From the NCBI GenBank assembly GCA_900545325.1, contig UQZE01000014.1:1-24620 (forward strand): DNA of 24,620 bases, written 5' to 3'. The translations under genes were made by a program, and so were the position numbers. Each line of letters opens with the position of its first letter. Position 1 is the first letter of the stretch. This document shows positions 1-7,594 of this stretch, one piece after another. The notes under the pieces were generated by a model. The model was given only the letters and a program-made list of their open reading frames with translations. It was not told where the DNA came from and made no database searches. Source of the stretch: an uncultured Eubacteriales bacterium. Its GTDB lineage: Bacteria; Bacillota; Clostridia; Christensenellales; Borkfalkiaceae.

Positions 1-165
1 GCGTTTTTCACCGAGGCGGGCGATCTGTTCGAAAGCTGGATAAAGCGCAGGGTCGGCATCAAGGATATGGGCAGAATTATGCCGGGACACGGCGGGATTA
101 TGGACAGGATAGACGGAATTTTGTTCTGTTCCCTCTTTATCGCGCCGGTATTCCTTTTTCTCTGA
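1..165 (+). CDS. cdsA: Phosphatidate cytidylyltransferase, C-terminal 54 residues (partial)
   Basis: The window opens inside this gene; only the C-terminus is present, in frame from base 1 to TGA at 163-165. The visible peptide contains the CDP-diglyceride synthase signature: GDL, then KR, KD, PGHGGIMDR and a hydrophobic C-terminal helix (residues LFCSLFIAPVFLFL). The enzyme is an integral membrane protein that makes CDP-diacylglycerol from phosphatidate and CTP. The next gene, dxr, starts 28 bases after the stop; cdsA-dxr-rseP is a common order in Bacillota, so one operon is likely. The start and upstream genes lie outside the window. Confidence 0.93.
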   Translation, partial: AFFTEAGDLFESWIKRRVGIKDMGRIMPGHGGIMDRIDGILFCSLFIAPVFLFL

Positions 166-193
166 AACGGTATAAAAACCCCTCAGGTTGAAT

Positions 194-1387
194 ATGATAA
201 AAATAGCACTTCTGGGAAGCACGGGCTCCATCGGCGTTCAGACGCTGGAAGTTGCCGCGCGGCACCGCGACAGGTTCGAAATCGCGTCGCTCGCCGCGGG
301 TAAGAACGTCCGTGCTTTTTTCAAACAAATCGACAGGTTTGCGCCCTCCGTCGCCGCCTTGTCCGTCTTTCCCGAGGAAATGAAGGACAGGGTGTTTTAC
401 GACGGCGAAGGCGCTTATACGCAGGCGGGCGGAAAAAAATGCCGCCTTTATTTCGGCGAGGACGCCTTTCTCAGCGCCGTCGTCGGGGAGGTGGACGTGG
501 TGGTGGTGGCGCTCGTCGGCTTTATCGGCGTGAAAGCCGTGCTGAAAGCCGCGGAGGCGGGTAAAAAAATAGCCCTCGCCAACAAGGAAAGCCTGGTCGT
601 GGGCGGTGAACTCGTGATGAAGGCGGTGGAAAGCGCGGGCGTGGAGCTCGCCCCCGTGGACAGCGAACATTCCGCCATATGGCAGGCGCTCGGCTGCGAC
701 AGGCGCGCACCCTTTAAAAAGATCGTTTTAACGGCGTCCGGCGGGGCCTTCCGCGACAAGAGCGCGGAAGAACTGAAATCCGTTACCGCGGCGGAGGCGC
801 TCAAACACCCCAACTGGGATATGGGCGGGCGCATCACGGTCGACTGCGCGACCATGGTCAACAAGGGGTTCGAAGTCGCCGAGGCCATGCGGCTCTACGG
901 CGCGTCGGCGGAACAGATAGAAGTCGTCGTGCATCCGCAGAGCATTATCCATTCCATGGTGGAATTCGAGGATAACGCCGTGCTGGCGCAGCTTTCCTAT
1001 CCGACGATGGAGATTCCCATACAGCTCGCGATTGCGGGCGAGCGGCTGCAGACGGCCTGCCCTCCGCTCGATTTCGTCAAGCTGGGCAAGCTGACCTTTC
1101 TCCCCGTGGACAGGGAAAAATACCCCTGTTTCTACCTGACGTTGGAAAGCATAAAGCTGGGGGATAACTATCCCTGCGCCCTCAACGCGGCGGACGAGGT
1201 CGCGGTGTCGGCTTTTCTTAAGGGGAATATCGGTTTTACGGACATAACGAAGGTGCTGGAGGGTGTGCTCGCCCGCACGGCGCGCGCGGAGATCTCTTCG
1301 TTGGACGATCTCGTGCGCGAGGACGCGAAAGCGCGTTCGCTCGCCGGTAAAATCATAACGGAGATCAATGGAACACTTACTGCTTAG
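194..1387 (+). CDS. dxr: 1-deoxy-D-xylulose-5-phosphate reductoisomerase
   Basis: Cytosolic enzyme of the MEP isoprenoid pathway that converts 1-deoxyxylulose 5-phosphate to 2-C-methylerythritol 4-phosphate with NADPH. Seen directly: the N-terminal NADPH loop GSTGSIG at residues 8-14, then LANKESLV, PVDSEHSAIWQ (metal-binding D and E), SGGAFRD, HPNWDMG and NKGFEVAEA, the standard family blocks in order. Length 397 aa is normal. I chose ATG 194 rather than TTG 188 because the AGG at 185-187 lies 6 bases before the ATG but directly abuts the TTG. The 3' end overlaps rseP by 20 bases, suggesting coupled translation. The later MEP enzyme IspDF is encoded at 17909-19012. Confidence 0.97.
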   Translation: MIKIALLGSTGSIGVQTLEVAARHRDRFEIASLAAGKNVRAFFKQIDRFAPSVAALSVFPEEMKDRVFYDGEGAYTQAGGKKCRLYFGEDAFLSAVVGEVDVVVVALVGFIGVKAVLKAAEAGKKIALANKESLVVGGELVMKAVESAGVELAPVDSEHSAIWQALGCDRRAPFKKIVLTASGGAFRDKSAEELKSVTAAEALKHPNWDMGGRITVDCATMVNKGFEVAEAMRLYGASAEQIEVVVHPQSIIHSMVEFEDNAVLAQLSYPTMEIPIQLAIAGERLQTACPPLDFVKLGKLTFLPVDREKYPCFYLTLESIKLGDNYPCALNAADEVAVSAFLKGNIGFTDITKVLEGVLARTARAEISSLDDLVREDAKARSLAGKIITEINGTLTA

Positions 1388-2468
1388 TTTTGCAAGCGTG
1401 ATGCAGAGCATCGGCTACGTCGTGCTCGCCATCGTCGTCTTGCTCATCATGATAACGGTGCATGAATTCGGCCACTACGTCGCGGGCAAGGCGTTCGGTT
1501 TCGGCATAGAGGAATTCGCCATCGGGTTCGGTCCGAAACTATATTCCCGCACGCGCAAAAGCGGCGAGATATTTTCCGTCCGCGCGCTGCCGATCGGCGG
1601 ATTCTGCGCGTTCAAGGGCGAAGACGAGGACGACGAAGATCCGAAGGCTTTCAACAACAGAAAACCGTGGCAGAGGATTATCGTGCTCGTGGCGGGCGCG
1701 CTCATGAATTATTTACTGGCGCTCCTTCTCATATTCGTCCTATTCGGCGCCTACGGCCGCCCTGCTTACGCGGTGATAGAACGGGAACCGCCCGCATTTC
1801 AGTCGGCCGCGGAAGACGGCGTTTTGGATAACTATCTGAAAGAAGGCGACGTCATTCTGACGATGAACGGCCGCCGCGTCTATATGGCGACCGATCTCAT
1901 GCGGGCCGTCGATAAAAAGAAGGGCGGCGATCTGCTCCCCGTTACCGTGATCAGAAACGGGGAAACGGTGGAACTCGAAGTCAAGCTGAGGCGCAGCACT
2001 TCCTTTACGAACATTGAGGATACCGACGCGCTCCTCACCGCGCTGGGCTTGCGCAGTCTGGGCGCGACCAACGTTCGCGTGGGATTTTTCGCCTCCATCG
2101 GGAACGGGTTCGAATACTCTTTCCGCATAGCTGGCACGATATTCACCGTGCTCGGACAGCTTTTGACGGGCAGGTTGGGGCTGAGTTCTCTCGGCGGCAC
2201 CATCACCACGGTTTCCGTCACGGCGGACGCAATACGCATGGGCGGCTTCAATTACCTTTTGATGATGTCCTCTTTTATCGGCGTGAATCTGGCGGTGTTC
2301 AATCTTTTGCCGATCCCCGCGCTCGACGGCAGCCGCGTGGTATTTACGGTCATCGAATGGATAAGAAAGAAACCGATCAACCGCAAAGTCGAGGCTGCCA
2401 TTCATTTCGGCGGTTTCGTGTTTTTGATAGGCTTTGCCGTTCTGGTGGATATATTGCAGTTGTTCTGA
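1368..2468 (+). CDS. rseP: RseP/RasP-type site-2 zinc metalloprotease
   Basis: Intramembrane zinc protease (M50 family) that cleaves anti-sigma factors and signal-peptide remnants inside the membrane. Seen: a first hydrophobic helix (about residues 15-31) running into the zinc motif HEFGH at 32-36; a central PDZ-like region (about 115-215) with a GDVI turn; and the second catalytic motif NLLPIPALDGSR at 312-323, whose Asp is the third zinc ligand. Further hydrophobic segments lie near 100-116, 295-315 and the C-terminus. Length 366 aa is typical. The ATG overlaps dxr by 20 bases and is preceded by GGAG at 4-base spacing; Met12 is a possible alternative. ispG, often next, is absent; a terminator follows directly. 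Confidence 0.95.
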   Translation: MEHLLLSFASVMQSIGYVVLAIVVLLIMITVHEFGHYVAGKAFGFGIEEFAIGFGPKLYSRTRKSGEIFSVRALPIGGFCAFKGEDEDDEDPKAFNNRKPWQRIIVLVAGALMNYLLALLLIFVLFGAYGRPAYAVIEREPPAFQSAAEDGVLDNYLKEGDVILTMNGRRVYMATDLMRAVDKKKGGDLLPVTVIRNGETVELEVKLRRSTSFTNIEDTDALLTALGLRSLGATNVRVGFFASIGNGFEYSFRIAGTIFTVLGQLLTGRLGLSSLGGTITTVSVTADAIRMGGFNYLLMMSSFIGVNLAVFNLLPIPALDGSRVVFTVIEWIRKKPINRKVEAAIHFGGFVFLIGFAVLVDILQLF

Positions 2469-2472
2469 TAAA

Positions 2473-2497
2473 AAAGCACGGCTTTGAGCCGTGCTTT
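2473..2497. terminator. Bidirectional intrinsic terminator between rseP and the acyltransferase gene
   Basis: Perfect 11-bp stem (AAAGCACGGCT / AGCCGTGCTTT) with a 3-base loop. It is followed by a short T-rich stretch on the + strand and by five T on the - strand. It sits between two convergent genes, so it can serve both. Confidence 0.85.
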
Positions 2498-2501
2498 CGT
2501 T

Positions 2502-3773
2502 TTAAAGTTTTCCGTTTTGCAGCGCGTAAATGGCGTCGGTCGCCAGCGATATTTCGGTGATGACGTCCCGCGCGTGGACGGGCATGAGATAATAGCTTTC
2601 GTCCAGCGTGTAAAGAATTACGCAGTCGGTATAGTCGTTGTTCTTGATGGGATACTCTATATGCACGCCGTCCTGTACCTTGGAATCGAAATGCAGGTTG
2701 ACGTCCTCGTCGTATACGCGCCCGATAAAGGTAAAGCCCGTATTGTCGTGTATCAGCCTGCCGTTGGGGTGGCGGTACATATGCTGCGCGTTGGGCATGG
2801 TCTTTACGCGGACTTCGTCTTCGAAGCGGTAGGTGCCTTCCTTTACCCGCCTTTCCACGTCCTTCTTTTCCCACTCGAACCAGTCCGGAATATGCGAAAA
2901 CTCCGTTTCTCCCGAAAGCGCTTTCATCTCTCCGAGCGGCGTCATTTCCCATACCTTGCCGCAGGCGTCGCAGGTGAGGCGAACGCCCTCGCCGCGCATT
3001 TTGTGCGCCGCGCCGCAATGCGGGCATTTATACAGTATTCTGTTCAGTCCCGTCGCGCGGTAGGGGCGGTCGATGATCACGTTGTTGTCTTTCTGCCACT
3101 TGAAATCGTCGTAGACGAAATCTTTCACGATCATTTCCTGCAATTCCTCTTCGGAAAGCGTTTTTACCTGTTCGGCGGTGGCCGTCTGCGTTACCACCGC
3201 CTCCAAACGGGGATTTTTATTGTAAATCTTATGCCATTGCGGGGCGTTTACGTAACAGCCCCTGAGATTGCACACCACCACGGGCACGCCGAGGAACTTT
3301 GCAAGCTTGCCGAGCGAGGGCGGCAGATACGAGGTCGCGCCCTGCAGGGAATATTTGGCCTCGGGATACATCATCAATATGGCGTCCTTGCGGTTGTTCA
3401 CCACGTATTTCATGTTCTTGAGCAGGGCGAGGTCCTTAATGAACTTGCGCTTGGCGATGGTGCCGATGCTCCGCATGAGCGTTTCGCCGAAATCGTACAG
3501 CCCGTCCAGCGCCACCACGTTATAGGTGCGGTGCGGGTAGTTGATCACCATGCTCATGGCCATGTCGAACACCGAAGCGTGGTTTGCCAGAATGAAATAG
3601 GGCGGTTTCAGCCCGTCCATGTTGACGCGCTTTACGGAAATGTCCGCGCCCTTCAGCTTGATCGCCGCCACCAGGCGGGCGACGTACTTCATCGGTCCGA
3701 AATAGTTGGCCTTTTTCACAAAGTCGAATCGCTTTACTTTGCTCTTTTTTACCGGTTTGTCGATGGTTTTCAT
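2502..3773 (-). CDS. PlsC-like acyltransferase with C-terminal zinc ribbon
   Basis: Probably a membrane-associated acyl transfer protein of the lysophosphatidate acyltransferase (PlsC/LPLAT) superfamily. Seen: the catalytic HX4D motif as NHASVFD (H65, D70), and a block-III-like YPEAKYS at 136-142 where classical enzymes have FPEGTRS; the E is kept but G and R are changed. After the acyltransferase part comes a CPHC/CDAC zinc ribbon (C250, C253, C268, C271) and a further domain of about 150 residues that I do not recognise. Length 423 aa is much longer than the 200-250 aa of ordinary PlsC. ATG is preceded by AAGGA at suitable spacing. It has its own promoter, divergent from gdhA. Acyl donor and acceptor cannot be told from sequence. 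Confidence 0.8.
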   Translation of the reverse strand: MKTIDKPVKKSKVKRFDFVKKANYFGPMKYVARLVAAIKLKGADISVKRVNMDGLKPPYFILANHASVFDMAMSMVINYPHRTYNVVALDGLYDFGETLMRSIGTIAKRKFIKDLALLKNMKYVVNNRKDAILMMYPEAKYSLQGATSYLPPSLGKLAKFLGVPVVVCNLRGCYVNAPQWHKIYNKNPRLEAVVTQTATAEQVKTLSEEELQEMIVKDFVYDDFKWQKDNNVIIDRPYRATGLNRILYKCPHCGAAHKMRGEGVRLTCDACGKVWEMTPLGEMKALSGETEFSHIPDWFEWEKKDVERRVKEGTYRFEDEVRVKTMPNAQHMYRHPNGRLIHDNTGFTFIGRVYDEDVNLHFDSKVQDGVHIEYPIKNNDYTDCVILYTLDESYYLMPVHARDVITEISLATDAIYALQNGKL

Positions 3774-3808
3774 AATATCCTTTTTTAATTATACATCGTT
3801 GTTTATTT

Positions 3809-3837
3809 ATTATAACATAAGTTTTACCCAAAAACAA
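3809..3837 (-). promoter_or_regulatory. Promoter of the PlsC-like gene
   Basis: On the - strand, TTGTTT (3832-3837), a 17-base spacer and a perfect TATAAT (3809-3814), 36 bases upstream of the ATG. A sigma-A type promoter. Confidence 0.7.
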
Positions 3838-3998
3838 GCGGGACAATGCAAAACGGTCGTATTTTGCTTGAAATTCGTTTTTGCGCGGAAAAGCGAAAAA
3901 ATACATCAAAAAGGGCCGATTATTCAAAGTATAAGGGAAGGTTATGCGTTCTATAAATTATTTTTTGCCTTTTTCGGCGGAAAAAAGCTTTCGTAAAG

Positions 3999-4027
3999 TT
4001 GTCAACCGCGCCGATTTATGCTACAAT
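3999..4027 (+). promoter_or_regulatory. Promoter of gdhA
   Basis: TTGTCA (3999-4004), a 17-base spacer and TACAAT (4022-4027), 39 bases upstream of the gdhA ATG. A strong sigma-A type match. The 3774-4066 intergenic region holds this and the divergent acyltransferase promoter; I see no further gene in it. Confidence 0.75.
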
Positions 4028-4066
4028 AAAATCGTAAAAAGGAATAAAGCAAGGAGATCTTTCAAT

Positions 4067-5413
4067 ATGGCAATCAAAAACGCTTACCTTAAAGAGCTTT
4101 TGGAAAGAGTGGAAAAGAGGAACCAGGGCGAACCCGAATTCATACAGGCGGTTACCGAAGTCCTCATGACGCTCGAACCCGTCGTGGAAAAGAGGCCCGA
4201 CCTTGTGGAAGCGGGCGTGCTCGAAAGAATGGTCGAGCCGGAAAGGCAGATCATGTTCAGAGTGCCCTGGGTGGACGACAACGGCAAGGTGCAGGTCAAC
4301 AGGGGTTTCAGGGTGCAGTTCAACTCTGCGATCGGGCCGTATAAGGGCGGCATCAGATTGCATCCTTCGGTATATCTCGGCATCGTCAAGTTCCTCGGTT
4401 TCGAGCAGGTGTTCAAAAACAGCCTGACCACGCTGCCGATGGGCGGCGCGAAAGGCGGCTCCGATTTCGATCCCAAGGGCAAGTCGGACGGCGAAATCAT
4501 GCGTTTCTGCCAGAGTTTCATGACCGAACTTTGCAGACATATCGGCGCCGATCTGGACGTTCCCGCCGGGGATATCGGCACGGGCGCGCGCGAAATAGGC
4601 TATATGTTCGGCCAGTATAAGAGATTGAGAAACGAATTTACGGGCGTGCTCACGGGCAAAGGGCTGACTTACGGCGGCTCTCTGGCGAGAACGGAGGCCA
4701 CGGGATTCGGGCTCTGCTACTTTACGGAAGAAATGCTCAAGGCGAACGGCACTTCCTTCAAGGGCAAGACGGTGGTCGTTTCCGGTTCGGGCAACGTCGC
4801 CATCTACGCCACGCAGAAAGCGACCGAGCTGGGCGCGAAAGTCGTTACCGTTTCGGACAGCAACGGCTACGTGTACGACGAAAACGGCATTGACCTCGCC
4901 TGCGTGAAGCAGATCAAAGAGGTGGAGAGAAAGCGCATAAAGGAATACGTGAAGTATCACCCGAACGCGAAATACGTCGAGGGCTGCAAAGGCGTGTGGT
5001 CGGTCAAGTGCGATATCGCGCTGCCCTGCGCCACGCAGAACGAAATCGACAAGGAGAGCGCGGAAATCCTCGCGAAAAACGGCTGCAAGGTCGTGGCGGA
5101 AGGCGCGAACATGCCCTCTACGCCCGAGGCGATCGAGGTGTATTTCGCAAACAATATGCTCTACGGTCCCGCAAAGGCCGCAAACGCGGGCGGCGTAGCT
5201 ACCTCCGGGCTCGAAATGTGCCAGAACAGCATGCGCCTTTCCTGGACGTTCGAGGAAGTGGACGAAAAACTGCAGGGCATTATGAAGAGCATTTTCAAGG
5301 CGTGCGACGACGCGTCGAAAGAATACGGCATGCCCGGCAACTACATGGCGGGCGCGAACATCGCGGGCTTTTTGAAAGTGGCAGAGGCGATGAAAGCGCA
5401 GGGCTGCGTGTAA
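4067..5413 (+). CDS. gdhA: Glutamate dehydrogenase (hexameric type, probably NADP-dependent)
   Basis: Cytosolic enzyme interconverting glutamate with 2-oxoglutarate and ammonium. Seen in the 448-aa protein: the substrate-site lysines K93 (YKGGIRLHP), K117 (FEQVFKNSLT) and K129 (PMGGAKGG), and the catalytic D169 in PAGDIGTG. These are the positions of the well-studied clostridial enzyme shifted by four residues. A Rossmann dinucleotide motif GSGNVA follows, then SDSNG after the second strand; the polar SDS-type sequence resembles NADP-linked members rather than NAD-linked ones, so biosynthetic use of NADPH is inferred. ATG 4067 is chosen because AAGGAG (4051-4056) lies 10 bases upstream; longer in-frame extensions run back through the promoter. 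Monocistronic: own promoter and terminator. Confidence 0.96.
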   Translation: MAIKNAYLKELLERVEKRNQGEPEFIQAVTEVLMTLEPVVEKRPDLVEAGVLERMVEPERQIMFRVPWVDDNGKVQVNRGFRVQFNSAIGPYKGGIRLHPSVYLGIVKFLGFEQVFKNSLTTLPMGGAKGGSDFDPKGKSDGEIMRFCQSFMTELCRHIGADLDVPAGDIGTGAREIGYMFGQYKRLRNEFTGVLTGKGLTYGGSLARTEATGFGLCYFTEEMLKANGTSFKGKTVVVSGSGNVAIYATQKATELGAKVVTVSDSNGYVYDENGIDLACVKQIKEVERKRIKEYVKYHPNAKYVEGCKGVWSVKCDIALPCATQNEIDKESAEILAKNGCKVVAEGANMPSTPEAIEVYFANNMLYGPAKAANAGGVATSGLEMCQNSMRLSWTFEEVDEKLQGIMKSIFKACDDASKEYGMPGNYMAGANIAGFLKVAEAMKAQGCV

Positions 5414-5457
5414 TCGTTTGAAAATCAATCGTAAAGGTCGGCGTTTCTGCCGGCCAT

Positions 5458-5492
5458 AAAAAACACGGATCGTTTCCGATCCGTGTTTTTTT
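5458..5492 (+). terminator. Intrinsic terminator of gdhA
   Basis: Stem CACGGATCG / CGATCCGTG (5464-5472 with 5477-5485), extended by A/T pairs, loop TTTC, then seven T. A weaker GC hairpin (about 5437-5454) precedes it. Confidence 0.9.
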
Positions 5493-5535
5493 AATGAAAC
5501 AAAACGATTTTTATTGACTTTTGTCGGGGGGCGAG

Positions 5536-5555
5536 TGCCAACCTCACGTGAACAC
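5536..5555 (+). repeat. Left terminal inverted repeat of the accessory block
   Basis: TGCCAACCTCACGTGAACAC. Its reverse complement matches 16134-16153 at 18 of 20 positions. It follows directly after a G6 run (5526-5531) and CGAG. Confidence 0.7.
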
Positions 5556-5605
5556 CTATATTGTGGTTTTTAGTCTTTAATTCAGTCAAAAACCACAATA
5601 TATAG
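5556..5605. repeat. Long hairpin at the inner side of the left end
   Basis: TATATTGTGGTTTTT (5557-5571) pairs perfectly over 15 bp with 5588-5602 across a 16-base loop. It lies 4 bases beyond the recombinase stop codon, so it could end that transcript, although no T run follows on the - strand. It could equally be part of the recombination site. Confidence 0.7.
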
Positions 5606-5608
5606 TTC

Positions 5609-6301
5609 TTACACCAACACTTCAATTACGATGCTTTTAATTTCGCCCTGTTTTGGATTAGAAAATTTGCATTTGCGCCCTTTGGGGCTGGTTTCGTATG
5701 AGAATGTATAAGACATAAAAAGAAAACCCTGTTCGGATAAATTCCGTTCAGGGTTTTTGCTATTTCGTTTCGGTCGTCCTCGTTTCGGACTATCGTCGGG
5801 AGAGTCGTCGTTTTTGTATTTCAAGTAAACATCTACTATGTCGTCTTTTATTAAAACCTTTCGTACAAGTAGGTCAATTAGGTTTTGTGCTGGTTGGGTT
5901 ATTGCATAGGATAGATAATCAACAACTTGCTTTTGAGATAAAGGCTTTACTTCTTTACCGCGCTCGCTGGCTATGATTTCCTTTAACTCGGTTTTGCGGT
6001 TTTCCAATTCTTTCAAACGTGCATTTGTGCTTTCCGAGAAGAAGCCGTTTTCGACCGCTGTAATCAAGTTGATGAGCGATGACTCAACTCGTTGTAATTC
6101 TTTCTCGGCAAGCCGTAGGGCAGAAGTGTCGTAAAGGTTGCTATTGAAGGTTTCCAATATTTTATTTACGAGAAGATTGAAGTTGCCTTCGGTAGCCAGC
6201 ATTTTCTCAAACGCTTTTGTAATGGCTTGTTCCAATACTTCTTTCTTAACGGTGCGCTGTTGCGGACATGGCTCGGATTTCGGACATTTGTAATATCGGC
6301 T
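5609..6301 (-). pseudogene. Large serine recombinase, C-terminal fragment
   Basis: The fragment encodes the end of a zinc ribbon (RYYKC, then PCPQQR, about 6250-6301), a helical, coiled-coil-prone region rich in K and E, and the usual basic tail (RGRPKRNSKN). This is the C-terminal arrangement of large serine integrases that insert and excise integrative elements. The catalytic resolvase domain with its nucleophilic serine and most of the recombinase domain are missing: the frame meets a stop at 6323-6325 and homology appears to end near 6300, where an unrelated gene on the other strand begins. TTG 6235 allows a 208-residue product, but it is not a plausible recombinase. Position at the element edge fits an integrase gene. 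Confidence 0.8.
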
Positions 6302-6847
6302 TATGATACACTTGACGATAAGTTAAAAGCTGCAAAAGAAAAAATTGCTATGCTTACGGAAGAAAACACATCGCTTCGTAATAAAAACGATAGTTTGCAA
6401 TCGGCACTGACGGCACGCGGCATAGAGGAAAGTATAATTGCCAAATCGTCTATAAAGGAATTTTTCGATGGGGAACAACACGATTTATTAGTAACAGTGT
6501 TGAAAGATGCTGCCGATCGTTGCGGTGGGTTTGATACTCGTCAATATGAACTTATTAAAAGTTTTTTGGAAAGTAATGAATATATTGGTAACGGTCGAGA
6601 AACGGAAGAAGTGGTGAAGCGCGTCCTTTCAAGTGGAGAACCTATCAATAAGCGCGACATAGCAGATTTGGAACGCGTCGGATTTAATCTTGTAAGTGAA
6701 AATCCGCATTACAAATTTGTGTATCGTGGAAATGAAAGGTATTGGTTTACCGTATCTAAAACACCGAGCGACAGACGTAGCGGAATGAATAATGCTTCCG
6801 ATATAATAAAACGATTGACAGTTTACCGTTCTGATAAGAAAAAATAA
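6302..6847 (+). pseudogene. C-terminal fragment of an unrecognised protein
   Basis: Good coding sequence appears abruptly near 6302 in the + frame ending at TAA 6845-6847. The preceding in-frame bases back to 6227 are the complement of the recombinase fragment, so the true N-terminus is probably lost. About 180 residues remain: a coiled coil rich in K, E and L (the first 40 or so), a helical middle, and a compact C-terminus with YKFVYRGNERYWF and TPSDRRSG. I do not recognise the family. No start codon with a good ribosome binding site is present at the junction; ATG 6350 lies within the coiled coil. It converges with the SLOG gene across the terminator at 6870-6901. Confidence 0.55.
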
Positions 6848-6869
6848 CATATTAAATTGGCACATAGAT

Positions 6870-6901
6870 AAAGCCGAGATTCCGTAAGGAGTCCCGGCTT
6901 T
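6870..6901. terminator. Terminator between convergent genes
   Basis: A 14-bp stem (AAAGCCGAGATTCC with GGAGTCCCGGCTTT; one mismatch, one G-T pair), loop GTAA. It overlaps the SLOG stop codon on the - strand. The hairpin resembles the one at 8697-8728. Confidence 0.7.
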
Positions 6902-7448
6902 ATTCTTCAATGTACATATTATAAATTTGTTTTTTCTTTTGTACGGCATAAGCGTAAGCGATTGCCGTTCCGCTTTTTGGTTGATAGTCTGGAAGAAACT
7001 TATTAGGCGCTTTCCGTTTGGGCGGTAAATAATTTTTGTTATAGTAGAACACGCATACATCGCTGTTGTCGATCATTTCTTGATTGCGCATGATGTATGC
7101 GTTTTTGTTTGCATTTATAGATTTCGTTGAACTAACGGCTTCTTCGTAGTCCGTGTAATGAACTTCGCACTTTGCTATTCGAGAGAAGAACTGTTCGCAG
7201 CTTTCCCGCTCTTCTTTGGACGTAAACGCTGTTTCGTGGGGCGCATTATAACTTATACGCTTGATGTGGGGGAATTGCTCTTGCAGTTCGGTAACGACCT
7301 CCCAGCATAGAGTGTCAAAATCACTTCTGCTGCCAAAGATGAACGTATCGGCGTCGTTTTCAATAAGTAACGAGATAGTATCGTGCAGTTTTCTTTTAAT
7401 TTGTTCGGCATTACCAATCTTTCTGTGCCCTATAAAGCACACTTTCAT
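6900..7448 (-). CDS. SLOG-family (YpsA/DUF1273-like) protein
   Basis: A 182-aa cytosolic protein with a Rossmann-like nucleotide-binding fold of the SLOG/YpsA type. Seen: the opening strand MKVCFIGHRKI, a helix, then DTFIFGSRSDFD (about residues 34-45), the usual glycine/acid loop, and the strand IKRISYNAP at 62-70. The C-terminus has SGTAIAYAYA, common in this group. Such proteins are thought to bind nucleotides or nucleotide-derived signals; the role here is unknown. ATG 7448 is chosen because GGAG lies 7 bases upstream; in-frame starts further up leave no room for a ribosome binding site. It is divergent from an Xre regulator, and the shared 146-base gap holds three operator-like repeats. 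Confidence 0.75.
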   Translation of the reverse strand: MKVCFIGHRKIGNAEQIKRKLHDTISLLIENDADTFIFGSRSDFDTLCWEVVTELQEQFPHIKRISYNAPHETAFTSKEERESCEQFFSRIAKCEVHYTDYEEAVSSTKSINANKNAYIMRNQEMIDNSDVCVFYYNKNYLPPKRKAPNKFLPDYQPKSGTAIAYAYAVQKKKQIYNMYIEE

Positions 7449-7482
7449 ACCCATTCTCCGATATGGTTGTATTTGCAACCTT

Positions 7483-7510
7483 ATTATAACACCGAGCGAG
7501 CAAAACTCAA
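7483..7510 (-). promoter_or_regulatory. Promoter of the SLOG gene
   Basis: On the - strand, TTGAGT (7505-7510), a 16-base spacer and a perfect TATAAT (7483-7488). Confidence 0.65.
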
Positions 7511-7540
7511 AGCGTTTGGGGTTGTAAATGCGTCCCTATG

Positions 7541-7569
7541 TTCAAAATAATATTTGGTAAAATTATAGT
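7541..7569 (+). promoter_or_regulatory. Promoter of the xre-kilA-N operon
   Basis: TTCAAA (7541-7546), a 17-base spacer and TATAGT (7564-7569). Operator copy 3 overlaps the -10 box, which fits autorepression. Confidence 0.6.
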
Positions 7570-7594
7570 TGTAAAAACAACCGTAGGAGGGCGT

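Larger units (their letters stand above)
7465..7582. promoter_or_regulatory. Three 16-bp operator-like repeats in a divergent promoter region
   Basis: Repeats at 7465-7480 (GGTTGTATTTGCAACC), 7520-7535 (GGTTGTAAATGCGTCC) and 7567-7582 (AGTTGTAAAAACAACC). Copies 1 and 3 are near-palindromes. Copy 1 lies at the expected start of the leftward SLOG transcript, copy 2 between the two -35 boxes, and copy 3 on the -10 box of the Xre promoter. This is the layout of a repressor-controlled switch; the Xre protein encoded next door is the obvious candidate ligand. Confidence 0.7.

Noticed and set aside
2484..3788. A 434-residue + strand frame over the acyltransferase gene.
   Set aside because: Mirror of a real - strand gene with HX4D motif, promoter and ribosome binding site; the + frame also starts inside a terminator.
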